This document shows, one piece after another, positions 1-8,853 of a DNA stretch of 8,853 nt; positions within the stretch are counted from its first letter, which is position 1, and every line of letters begins with the position of its first letter. Location: the NCBI GenBank assembly GCA_047618185.1, contig JBLHKZ010000238.1:1-8853 (forward strand). Reading direction: 5' to 3'. The position numbers were made by a program, and so were the translations under genes. The notes below the pieces were generated by a model. It was not told where the DNA came from, made no database searches, and saw only the letters and a program-made list of their open reading frames with translations. Origin of the DNA: JAYPEY01 sp047618185 (GTDB lineage Bacteria > Verrucomicrobiota > Verrucomicrobiia > Limisphaerales > JAYPEY01).

Positions 1-1160
1 CTCGCGACGATCTTCAATTGAGCGCTGTCCTTGATCACCACCGTCGTCCCTCGGCGCCCCGTCAGATAGACATGGCCGCCGGCCGCGATCGGCGAGGCAT
101 ACGTGCTCGAGACCCCTGAAATGCGCTCCGCCTGATAGTGCGGTTTGCCCGTCTTCGCATCCACGCAGGTCAGCAGCCCGGACTTGTCTTTGTAAAAGTA
201 AAGGCGTCCGCCGGAAAGCACGGGCGACGCGATATCGGGCGTGTCGCGATCCATGGTCCAGACCACCTGATCCTTGCCCTTGATGTTGCCGCGACCGTCG
301 AGTCGAAAGGCGCCCATGAACGAGCCCCGAAAACCGCTGCCGATGTAAACAAGATCATCCGCCGACACGGCGGAGGCAACCGGGCGCTGCGTCTGTCCGG
401 GACAGCTCCAAATTTCCTTCCCCGTTTCCAGGTCGTAAGCGCGGGCTCTTGTCTCACCGTTCATGATGACCTGCTTCGCGCCCTTGTGCTCGACAATCAG
501 AGGAGTCGCCCAGCACGTCGGCTCGTCGCGCGCCGTCTTCCAAAGTGTTTTACCGGTCAACTTATCGAGCGCGTAGATCTGCGAAGCTCCTTCATGATCC
601 CAGGGAAGGATGATCTTCCCGCCTGCGAGCGTGGGCGAGCTGCCTTCGCCAAAACTGTTGCGCGTGTTCATCCGGGAGAAATCATTCCGCTTCCATTTCA
701 ACTGGCCGTCCATCGTGTAGCAGTAAAGCCCGCGAGAACCGAAGCTGGCGTAAACGTGTTCGCCATCCGTGCAGGGCGACGCCGAAGCGTATCCGTTCGT
801 AGAATGCGTTCCCTGATGCGGGGTCGCTTCGACCGCCGTCTTCTCCCAGATCTTCTTTCCGGTCTTGCGATCAAAACACAACAGCTTGAACGCCAGTTTC
901 GCCCCGCGTCCTCCGCCGCCGGACGGGACGGCGGTAACGACGAAGACTCGATTCTCCCAAATCACCGGTGAGCCCGAGCCGCGCCCCGGGATCGCAACCT
1001 TCCATTTCACGTTCTTGGTATCGCTCCATTCAGTCGGTGGTTGAGCGCCGGGCGCTGTTCCGTTTCCAGTCGGGCCCCGCCAGTGCGCCCAGTTTCCGGC
1101 AGACGCGGAACATTGAAACAACGCGGCGGTCAACATGGAGGAGAGGATCAGTTTTTTCAT
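1..1160 (-). CDS. Exported PQQ-like (WD-type) beta-propeller repeat protein, C-terminus cut by window edge
   Basis: The minus-strand frame is open from the ATG at 1160 to the left edge, giving 386 codons with no stop. Residues 1-22 form a Sec signal peptide: MKK, a hydrophobic core, then an ASA-G cleavage site. The mature protein starts with a W-A-H-W-R-G-P-x-G-x-G motif (residues 24-34), typical of outer-membrane-assembly (BamB)-like and PQQ-like propellers in Planctomycetota and Verrucomicrobiota. Repeated blade motifs follow, with an aspartate, a T-G-K turn and a tryptophan strand: D-R-K-T-G-K-K-I-W (97-105), L-K-W-K (155-158), D-K-L-T-G-K-T-L-W (199-207), D-L-E-T-G-K-E-I-W (243-251) and D-A-K-T-G-K-P (334-340). 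About six blades are visible. No quinoprotein dehydrogenase active site or heme motif is seen, so I infer a structural or binding role rather than catalysis. It lies 129 bp downstream of sulfatase 1 on the same strand and may be cotranscribed. There is no clear ribosome binding site. The start is chosen by the signal peptide. Confidence 0.93.
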   Translation of the reverse strand, partial: MKKLILSSMLTAALFQCSASAGNWAHWRGPTGNGTAPGAQPPTEWSDTKNVKWKVAIPGRGSGSPVIWENRVFVVTAVPSGGGGRGAKLAFKLLCFDRKTGKKIWEKTAVEATPHQGTHSTNGYASASPCTDGEHVYASFGSRGLYCYTMDGQLKWKRNDFSRMNTRNSFGEGSSPTLAGGKIILPWDHEGASQIYALDKLTGKTLWKTARDEPTCWATPLIVEHKGAKQVIMNGETRARAYDLETGKEIWSCPGQTQRPVASAVSADDLVYIGSGFRGSFMGAFRLDGRGNIKGKDQVVWTMDRDTPDIASPVLSGGRLYFYKDKSGLLTCVDAKTGKPHYQAERISGVSSTYASPIAAGGHVYLTGRRGTTVVIKDSAQLKIVA

Positions 1161-1289
1161 AATCGGCTTCGGAATCGGGATAAGGCTGCCTTTGTCTGTG
1201 TTGACGGAAAGAACGGCTGACTCTCAGCGTCGGGTTACAAGAAACTGTGATTCACTGTACTTGGGCTGATATTGGCGGGCCCCAGAACC
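1161..1289. other. Intergenic gap between sulfatase 1 and the propeller gene
   Basis: This 129 bp spacer lies between two genes on the minus strand. I see no stem-loop followed by a T-run on the minus strand, so read-through from sulfatase 1 into the propeller gene is possible. The only symmetric element is a 9 bp GTGA-T-TCAC near 1249-1257, which is too short to call an operator. No convincing -35/-10 pair was found. Confidence 0.5.
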
Positions 1290-3527
1290 TCAAAGGCCGG
1301 TTATAGTCACCGAGGTCTCCGTGTAGGAAATCTTCATCCGAGCCCCGTCTTTGAGAACGACCTGGCTCCGGGCGTTGGCGAAGACCCCCGTAATTTTGCT
1401 GGCCGTGAGAATCGTGATCGGCCGCTTTCGAGTCTGTTTTGATTTTGGCAAAAAAGACACCCGCAACTCTCCGGCAAGATGAACTTCTCCTCCGACCTCA
1501 AGCGCCGCTTTCCCGACGGCAAATATGAGATTTAGAGTCGAACCGGGCCGTTCACGGTAGTCGCGGGCCACCTTGATTTTTCCACGCGTGGAAATAGCTC
1601 CATCATTAAGGAGGTCCGCGGCGACTGTCCCAAAGCCTTGAAGCGTGCAGTCCCGCCCGACGTCGACCGAACGAAGGGAGGAAATGACGCCCTCGTTTAA
1701 ATTGAGGGTTGAGTTATGAGAAAGTCGAATTTCGTTTCGACCCGTCAGCTTAACGCCACGACCAACTGTCAGTGATTGACTCGCGTCGAGATTGGAATTG
1801 CCGCGAATTTCAAGTCCCAGGAACTCCAGATCGGCGTCGGCTTCCGCCACATTGTCCTTCAATCCGGTGTTTTCCATCACGGCGTTCCACGAGACGCGCG
1901 GCACGCCTTTGTCCGTCAGGTAGGAAATTCCCGCGTTGGCGTACTCGTAGTCCGACCAATTATCGGGATCGGACAACTTCGCGCCGTCATTGCCAGTCCA
2001 ACGGTGATAGGTATTGGCAAACCCGCGCGGCTCCGCGACCCGCTCGCCGAGGAGGAGAGTTTCGAGTTCCTTCACGAGTTCGGGCTGCTCGGCGGCGATG
2101 TCCTTCGCCTCGCTGTGATCGACTTCAAGATCATACAACTGCAATGCGCCCCTCTTTGGCCGAATCAACTTGTGCCGACCGCGAATGATTGACTGGCCGT
2201 TGCCCGCTTCGTGAATCAGGAACTCACGCGGACGTTGATGCCCCTCGCCAGTCAGCGTGGGCGCGATTGACACGCCGTCAATGCCGACCGGAGCGGGAAC
2301 GCCCGCCAACTCGCAAAATGTCGGCAAGAGATCGGTGACGTCGATAACGCGAGCGCTGCTGGTTCCCGCTTTAAGCGCCGACGCGGCGGTGATCATCGCC
2401 GGCCAGCGCATGATTGTGGGAACGCGGATCCCGCCTTCCTCAATCTTCCCTTTCGACGCGCGCAAACCGCCATTGGCGGCGAACTCCCTGCGCGAGGGCT
2501 GCTCAGGCCCGCCATTATCGGATTGAAAAATCACCAGCGTGTTGTCGGCGACGGAGTCGGACGTGTCGCCGTCGCCATCGGGATCTTCGAGGGCGGCAAG
2601 AATATTGCCGAAATGAGCGTCGATGCGCGTGACCATCGCCGCCCATTGCTTCGCCTGATCGGAGAGCCCTTCAAAGAATGGCAGTTCTCGATAAGCCTTA
2701 TCCCACTCAGGCAGTTGCTCAATTTCCTTAAACGGCGCGTGCGGAACCTGAACTGCCAGCAGTCCGAAAAAGGGCTGCCCGGTGGCGTTAAAATTCCGCC
2801 CCTGGGCGCGCACGAAATCCAACGACGCGAAGGCATACACATCATCGCAATAGGCGATCGACGGATAACCCGGATGATTCTGCAGCGCCGGCGCAGGTGG
2901 ATAGCTCTCATCGCCAATAAAGCGCGCCATGGAATTGGGCTTCAATTCGAGACCTCCGATCGCGCCAGCCTTCGCGGGCGCAGTCCAGAGTGTCGGTTGA
3001 AAGAAGGTGTGTGCGCGCACGTGGTGCAACTCCGCGACAACATGCTGATAACCATGCGAGGTCGGCAGGGTCTGGACATTCTCAATCACGGGATCGGGCT
3101 GACTCTTCGAGCCGCCATAGCCCCACTTGCCCCAATACCCCGTGACGTAGCCGGCTTTTGAAAGCGCATCGCCCATCGTCACATCGTCCGAACGAATCGC
3201 CTTCTTCGCGTTGTTCGGGTCGTTGCGGTCGGCAAATGTGTGGCCCTGATGAAATCCCGTTTGCTGTGATGAACGCGCAGGCGAACAGACCGTGCATCCG
3301 TAGGAGCGGGTAAAGTTCACGCCGGCTGCGGCGAGTCGATCCAGATTCGGCGTGAGCACATAAGGCAGCCCCTTGGCTTTGCGCTCTGCTTGCCCGTTGG
3401 GGCCGATGGATCCCCACCCCATGTCGTCGACGTAGAAGTAGAGAATGTTGGGACGGGAGGGATTCGCGGCGGTCGCCGAAACGACGCCAGCCAGAATAAT
3501 CGAAGCAAAGATTTGAATCTGTTTCAT
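1290..3527 (-). CDS. Secreted type I sulfatase with autotransporter-passenger-like C-terminal extension (sulfatase 1)
   Basis: This 745-residue protein probably hydrolyses sulfate esters, perhaps on a polysaccharide; the substrate cannot be read from sequence. Residues 1-21 are a Sec signal peptide. The sulfatase domain spans about residues 25-500. It opens with R-P-N-I-L-Y-F-Y-V-D-D-M (metal ligands D34 and D35) and contains the canonical formylglycine site C-S-P-A-R at 81-85. K134 lies in G-K-W-G-Y-G-G, H263 in V-P-H-A-P-F, metal ligands D337 and N338 in Q-S-D-N-G-G, and K359 before E-G-G-I-R-V-P. The usual G-K-W-H histidine is glycine here, which I recall as a subfamily feature rather than damage. 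An acidic D-x-D-x-D-x-D loop (315-324) precedes the D-N strand. Residues about 505-745 are an added beta-rich region resembling autotransporter passengers, absent from ordinary 450-550 residue sulfatases. The gene lies 63 bp downstream of sulfatase 2, probably in one operon. Its ATG start fits the signal peptide, and no strong ribosome binding site is visible. Confidence 0.97.
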   Translation of the reverse strand: MKQIQIFASIILAGVVSATAANPSRPNILYFYVDDMGWGSIGPNGQAERKAKGLPYVLTPNLDRLAAAGVNFTRSYGCTVCSPARSSQQTGFHQGHTFADRNDPNNAKKAIRSDDVTMGDALSKAGYVTGYWGKWGYGGSKSQPDPVIENVQTLPTSHGYQHVVAELHHVRAHTFFQPTLWTAPAKAGAIGGLELKPNSMARFIGDESYPPAPALQNHPGYPSIAYCDDVYAFASLDFVRAQGRNFNATGQPFFGLLAVQVPHAPFKEIEQLPEWDKAYRELPFFEGLSDQAKQWAAMVTRIDAHFGNILAALEDPDGDGDTSDSVADNTLVIFQSDNGGPEQPSRREFAANGGLRASKGKIEEGGIRVPTIMRWPAMITAASALKAGTSSARVIDVTDLLPTFCELAGVPAPVGIDGVSIAPTLTGEGHQRPREFLIHEAGNGQSIIRGRHKLIRPKRGALQLYDLEVDHSEAKDIAAEQPELVKELETLLLGERVAEPRGFANTYHRWTGNDGAKLSDPDNWSDYEYANAGISYLTDKGVPRVSWNAVMENTGLKDNVAEADADLEFLGLEIRGNSNLDASQSLTVGRGVKLTGRNEIRLSHNSTLNLNEGVISSLRSVDVGRDCTLQGFGTVAADLLNDGAISTRGKIKVARDYRERPGSTLNLIFAVGKAALEVGGEVHLAGELRVSFLPKSKQTRKRPITILTASKITGVFANARSQVVLKDGARMKISYTETSVTITGL

Positions 3528-3590
3528 CTTGATTGAGTGGATCTGACGACCGTTCGGACCACGAGCTTCAGGCGAGTTCCCGTCGAGGTT

Positions 3591-5072
3591 CTATTTCCCC
3601 TCGGCCGCCCATTTCTTCATCAGCGCGATATTGCCCTCAATCTCCGGCAGGCGATCAGGACGTCGAATTTTGAGGGTATCCAAGTAGACCTTCATGTCGC
3701 TGTCGAACATCGCCACCGGCTCGGGCGCGTTCCCCTTGTCCCCGGTGTCGACGATCCACTTGTCGAGCCGACCGCGAAGATCTTCCAGCGTCGCCTTGTG
3801 CGCGGCGGCGGCAGCGAGGTTGTTAAGTTCGAACGGATCGTGCAGCAGATCGTAGAGTTCCTCCTTCGGCCGCGTGGGCGCAAACAGCAGTTTCTTCTGC
3901 ATCGCGCTCAGCTTCCCCTCTTTGTTCGCTTTGCGCAGGGCGATGTAGATCGACTTGTGGTCCTTGTAGGCGTTGGGCTGAAGCATCGGCCGCTGATGGA
4001 GGAAGTTGCGGATGTACTTGTAGCGGCCGGTCCGAACCGAACGCAGATGCTCCACCGTTTCATCGCAACGGTCGCGCGCGGCAAAGACGGCCTCGCGAGG
4101 CTGGTAGTCCTTCGCGAACACGTCCCTCGCTTCCATGGTTTCTGGAATCTTGATTCCCGCCGCGGCCAGCGAAATAGCCGCGATGTCGATGTGTTCGACC
4201 AGATCCTTGCGAACCTTGCCCTTCGCAATGCCGGGTCCAGCCACCACCAGCGGCACGTGCAATCCCTCCTCATACATGAACTGCTTTCCGCGCGCATGGC
4301 TGATGCCGTGATCCGTCATAAAAATGACCAGCGTGTTCTCAAGATCGCCTTCCTTCTTCAGTCGAGCCAGGATTTCTCCCACGACGCGATCAGTCTCTCG
4401 CACGGAGTCAAGATACGCCGCCCAGTCATGCAGCAACACGGGATCGCGCGGGTAGTAAGGCGCGAGTTGGACGTCCTCCGGTTTCGTGCGAGATCCCAAC
4501 GTCTTTTCCATGCGCTGCGCAAACGCCTCGCAGGCCTCCGTCGTGCCGCCGCGAAGCTTGCCACCCGGTGTTTGGATTTGCGCAAAAAATGGCTGTCCTT
4601 TCTTGCGACCGGACCAGTCGTTGCCGTCGTACATTTTCTCGTCCCATTCGAAATTGTAATCCGTCTTGCCGAGGCGTCCCTTGCGATTGGGCCAACCTCC
4701 GACCGAGGTGTAATAACCCGCCTCCTTGAACAACTCCGGCACGGGACGCACGCCTTCGGGCAGGCGGATCTTCTTCTCGCCCCGACCGCTGCGATGATGC
4801 TGCGCGCCGATGCTGGTTTGATACATCCCGGTAATAAAGGCCGAGCGGCAGGTCGAGCACACCGGCGCGGTGACAAACGCCTTGGTGAACTTCGTCCCCT
4901 CGCGAGCCAATCGATCCACGTTCGGAGTCTCGATCAATGTCTCCCCATAACTTGAAAACTGAGCCGACATGTCGTCGACAATGATCCAGAGAATGTTAGG
5001 CTGCTTCGGAGCGGCAGAAAGCGTCCCGGCAAGGCAAACGAGGGCAACGAAGGAAATAAGACGTTTCAACAT
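3591..5072 (-). CDS. Secreted type I sulfatase, heparan-sulfatase/sulfamidase-like subfamily (sulfatase 2)
   Basis: From the ATG at 5072 this encodes 493 residues, a normal sulfatase length. The frame stays open to 5312, but the added 80 residues look non-coding and would bury the signal peptide, so I use 5072. Residues 1-21 are a Sec signal (MLKR, hydrophobic core, L-S-A-A). Then comes P-N-I-L-W-I-I-V-D-D-M with metal ligands D33 and D34. The formylglycine site is C-S-T-C-R at 72-76, so threonine replaces the usual proline or alanine at position +2. It is followed by S-A-F-I-T-G-M-Y-Q-T. The region 148-175 (Y-D-G-N-D-W-S-G-R, then P-F-F-A-Q-I-Q, then G-G-K-L-R) and a D-H-G metal motif (254-256) instead of D-N-G point to the sulfamidase-like branch. 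K263 lies in R-G-K-Q-F-M-Y-E-E-G. The C-terminal Y-D-L-L-H-D-P-F-E-L-N-N-L-A (407-420) is typical of the family end. It is first in the leftward unit. It is too divergent from sulfatase 1 for a recent duplication. The substrate is unknown. Confidence 0.96.
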   Translation of the reverse strand: MLKRLISFVALVCLAGTLSAAPKQPNILWIIVDDMSAQFSSYGETLIETPNVDRLAREGTKFTKAFVTAPVCSTCRSAFITGMYQTSIGAQHHRSGRGEKKIRLPEGVRPVPELFKEAGYYTSVGGWPNRKGRLGKTDYNFEWDEKMYDGNDWSGRKKGQPFFAQIQTPGGKLRGGTTEACEAFAQRMEKTLGSRTKPEDVQLAPYYPRDPVLLHDWAAYLDSVRETDRVVGEILARLKKEGDLENTLVIFMTDHGISHARGKQFMYEEGLHVPLVVAGPGIAKGKVRKDLVEHIDIAAISLAAAGIKIPETMEARDVFAKDYQPREAVFAARDRCDETVEHLRSVRTGRYKYIRNFLHQRPMLQPNAYKDHKSIYIALRKANKEGKLSAMQKKLLFAPTRPKEELYDLLHDPFELNNLAAAAAHKATLEDLRGRLDKWIVDTGDKGNAPEPVAMFDSDMKVYLDTLKIRRPDRLPEIEGNIALMKKWAAEGK

Positions 5073-5275
5073 AGGCGACAGAAGATGGACACTCACAATC
5101 CCCGCATCAAGTTGAAACCCGACACAGTCGCGCTCCGTAGGAACCACGCCAGATCCAAACCAGTACAGCCTCTCGGTTATCAACTCGTTGTGCCATTCAA
5201 CCATCGAACTTTCTCCACAACTGGTTCGATTTTCCAATTGTGGCCCATCCTTCGGCCGACTAATTTCGAAGCCTG
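5073..5275. promoter_or_regulatory. Divergent intergenic region between the two transcription units
   Basis: This 203 bp region separates the leftward sulfatase unit from the rightward DUF1549/DUF1553 unit, so it must carry promoters for both. I found no convincing -35/-10 pair on either strand. The clearest structure is the inverted repeat at 5215-5243. A long frame on each strand runs through part of the region, but neither gives recognisable protein. Confidence 0.6.
5215..5243. repeat. 10 bp imperfect inverted repeat, possible operator or hairpin
   Basis: The left arm CCACAACTGG (5215-5224) and right arm CCAATTGTGG (5234-5243) match as an inverted repeat at 9 of 10 positions, with a 9 bp spacer. 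In minus-strand RNA the single mismatch would be a G-U pair, so a full 10 bp stem could form. It sits about 33 bp before the TTG start of the DUF1549/DUF1553 gene and about 143 bp upstream of sulfatase 2. This position suits an operator read by a dimeric regulator, or a hairpin in the sulfatase leader. No downstream T-run supports a terminator. Its function is inferred. Confidence 0.5.
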
Positions 5276-7477
<2,202 letters not shown>

Positions 7478-7480
7478 GCG

Positions 7481-8853
7481 ATGAACTGCCATAAATTCAG
7501 CGAAGCTCTGACACGCCGCGACATGTTGCGTTCCAGCGCGGGCGGTTTTGGAGCCCTCGCCATGGCGGCGATGGCGAACAAGGCAAACGCCGCCTCGGCT
7601 TCCCCAGTTCAGATTCCCCATTTCAAACCTCGCGCCAAACGCGTCATCTTTCTGTTCATGTGGGGCGGCCCAAGCCACGTCGACCTGTTTGACCCCAAGC
7701 CGCGCCTGAACCAGGACAACGGAAAACAACTTCACGGTAAGGACGTCGGCAGCGACCGCGACAAACTCGGCCCGCTGCTGGGCTCTCCATTCAAGTTTGC
7801 GCAACACGGCCAAAGCGGCATGGAGATCAGCGAACTCTACCCTCAACTCGCGCGCCACGCCGACAAACTGTGCATGGTTCGCTCCATGCACACTGAGGGC
7901 TCCGCCCACGGCGAGGCGCTGCTGCGACTGCACACCGGCCAGGCCAATCTCGTGCGGCCCAGCGTCGGCGCCTGGGTCAGCTACGGCCTCGGCAGCGAGA
8001 GCGAAAACCTGCCCGCCTTTATCACGATCTCACCGCCGCGCGGCCATGGCGGCGTGCAGAATTACGGCAACGCCTTTCTCCCGGCCATGCATCAGGCCAC
8101 CGCCATCGGTTCCGCCGAGATTCCCATCGCGCAGGCTACGATTCCCAATCTGACCAATTCACGCCTGAAGCCCGATCTCCAGCGCAGCCAACTCGATCTG
8201 ATTCAATCGCTGAATCGAAAGCACCTTCAACAGGCCAAAGTCGATCCCGGCATTGAGGGCCTGATCGGCAGTTACGAACTCGCCTTCAAGATGCAGTCCG
8301 AGATGCCGCAAATCATGAGCATCGACGACGAATCGCAAGCGACGCTCGATCTCTATGGCGTGAAGAATGGCGCCGCTGACAACCTCGCGCGACAGTGCCT
8401 GCTCGCCCGCAAGTTCGCCGAACGCGGCGTCCGCTACATCCAGGTCTCCACGGACTACACCTGGGACCACCACAAGAAGGTCAAGGAAGGCAGCATCGCG
8501 GAATGTGAAAAATCCGACCAACCCATCGCCGGCCTGCTCACCGACCTGGAGCAACGCGGCCTGCTCGACGACACGCTCGTGCTTTGGGGCGGAGAGTTCG
8601 GACGCACGCCGATGGTCGAAAACGGCGACGGCCGCAATCACCACCCGAGAGCGTTCACCGTTTGGATGGCCGGCGGCGGCGTGAAGCCTGGCCTGACCTA
8701 CGGCGCGACCGACGATTTTGGTTACCGGCCCGTAGAGAATCCCGTCCATATGGACGACCTTCACGCCACCTTGCTCCATGCTTTGGGAATGGATCATGAA
8801 CGCCTGACCTACCGCCACGCCGGCCGCGACTTCCGACTCACCGACGTCTACGG
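7481..8853 (+). CDS. DUF1501 protein with twin-arginine-type signal, C-terminal end cut by window edge
   Basis: The ATG at 7481 lies 3 bp after the stop of the DUF1549/DUF1553 gene, so translation is probably coupled. A weak GGAA at 7471-7474 may serve as ribosome binding site. The frame is open for 457 codons to the right edge. Residues 11-16 (T-R-R-D-M-L) followed by a Gly/Ala-rich hydrophobic stretch to about 38 (A-N-A-A) form a Tat-like signal. The body is typical DUF1501, which as I recall is grouped with the alkaline phosphatase/sulfatase fold. It shows F-M-W-G-G-P-S-H-V-D-L-F-D-P-K (59-73), R-S-M-H-T-E-G-S-A-H (134-143), L-W-G-G-E-F-G-R-T-P (368-377), G-R-N-H-H-P (384-389) and the block ending D-L-H-A-T-L-L-H-A-L-G (426-436). 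R-H-A-G-R-D-F-R-L-T-D-V-Y (445-457) is the family's usual C-terminal signature, so only a few residues are likely missing. The conserved His/Asp residues could bind metal, but the activity is unknown. Its usual partner is the DUF1549/DUF1553 protein. Confidence 0.95.
   Translation, partial: MNCHKFSEALTRRDMLRSSAGGFGALAMAAMANKANAASASPVQIPHFKPRAKRVIFLFMWGGPSHVDLFDPKPRLNQDNGKQLHGKDVGSDRDKLGPLLGSPFKFAQHGQSGMEISELYPQLARHADKLCMVRSMHTEGSAHGEALLRLHTGQANLVRPSVGAWVSYGLGSESENLPAFITISPPRGHGGVQNYGNAFLPAMHQATAIGSAEIPIAQATIPNLTNSRLKPDLQRSQLDLIQSLNRKHLQQAKVDPGIEGLIGSYELAFKMQSEMPQIMSIDDESQATLDLYGVKNGAADNLARQCLLARKFAERGVRYIQVSTDYTWDHHKKVKEGSIAECEKSDQPIAGLLTDLEQRGLLDDTLVLWGGEFGRTPMVENGDGRNHHPRAFTVWMAGGGVKPGLTYGATDDFGYRPVENPVHMDDLHATLLHALGMDHERLTYRHAGRDFRLTDVY

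Noticed and set aside
16..22. Possible lipoprotein signal in the propeller protein (L-F-Q-C near residues 14-17; the coordinates given here are residue numbers)
   Set aside because: Glutamine just before the cysteine does not fit a lipobox, and a standard A-S-A-G signal peptidase I site follows directly.
138..971. Plus-strand open frame of 277 codons near the left edge
   Set aside because: It lies antisense to the propeller gene, whose minus-strand frame is open to the edge and encodes a signal peptide and repeated propeller blades.
1249..1257. Short palindrome GTGA-T-TCAC before the propeller gene
   Set aside because: Four-base arms are expected by chance in a window of this size, and there is no supporting promoter or second copy.
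3528..3590. Possible terminator or promoter between the two sulfatases
   Set aside because: The 63 bp gap has only a tiny C-C-G-T-T-C-G-G symmetry, no T-run and no convincing promoter elements, which is more consistent with an operon.
3537..4955. Long plus-strand open frame of 472 codons opposite sulfatase 2
   Set aside because: It is an antisense shadow of a gene with clear sulfatase motifs. Its translation is Arg/Leu/Val-rich with no recognisable domain, as expected opposite a GC-rich coding strand.

Overview
The window looks like a piece of a GC-rich Verrucomicrobiota or Planctomycetota genome. It holds five exported proteins of kinds that are expanded in those phyla: two type I (formylglycine) sulfatases, a PQQ-type beta-propeller protein, a DUF1549/DUF1553 (PSD1-like) protein and a DUF1501 protein. 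None of the genes has a strong Shine-Dalgarno sequence. I lean towards Verrucomicrobiota because sulfatase 1 carries an autotransporter-passenger-like C-terminal extension, but the evidence is not decisive. No rRNA, tRNA, CRISPR array or mobile element was seen.

Layout: two divergent transcription units flank a 203 bp intergenic region (5073-5275). The leftward (minus-strand) unit reads, in order of transcription, sulfatase 2 (5072-3591), sulfatase 1 (3527-1290) and a PQQ-like beta-propeller protein (1160 to the left edge, C-terminus cut off). The gaps are 63 and 129 bp with no convincing terminator. The rightward unit is a DUF1549/DUF1553 protein (5276-7477), followed after 3 bp by a DUF1501 protein (7481 to the right edge, probably only a few residues short of its end). 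The divergent region contains a 10 bp imperfect inverted repeat that could act as a shared operator or hairpin.

How the parts may work together (inference): every protein has an N-terminal export signal, Sec for four and twin-arginine-like for DUF1501. The whole locus therefore appears to act in the periplasm or outside the cell. The two sulfatases belong to clearly different subfamilies and could remove different sulfate esters from a polysaccharide. The DUF1549/DUF1553 plus DUF1501 pair is a recurrent partnership of unknown biochemistry in these phyla and is often found near sulfatases.

The points most worth a second look are the passenger-like extension on sulfatase 1, which has no barrel or sorting tail, and the non-canonical C-S-T-C-R formylglycine site of sulfatase 2. 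The conserved C-x-x-C-H motif of the DUF1549 protein, which lacks a separate cytochrome domain, and the operator-like inverted repeat are also of interest. I do not see strong evidence for an entirely new system. This is a recognisable kind of locus with some unusual protein architecture.
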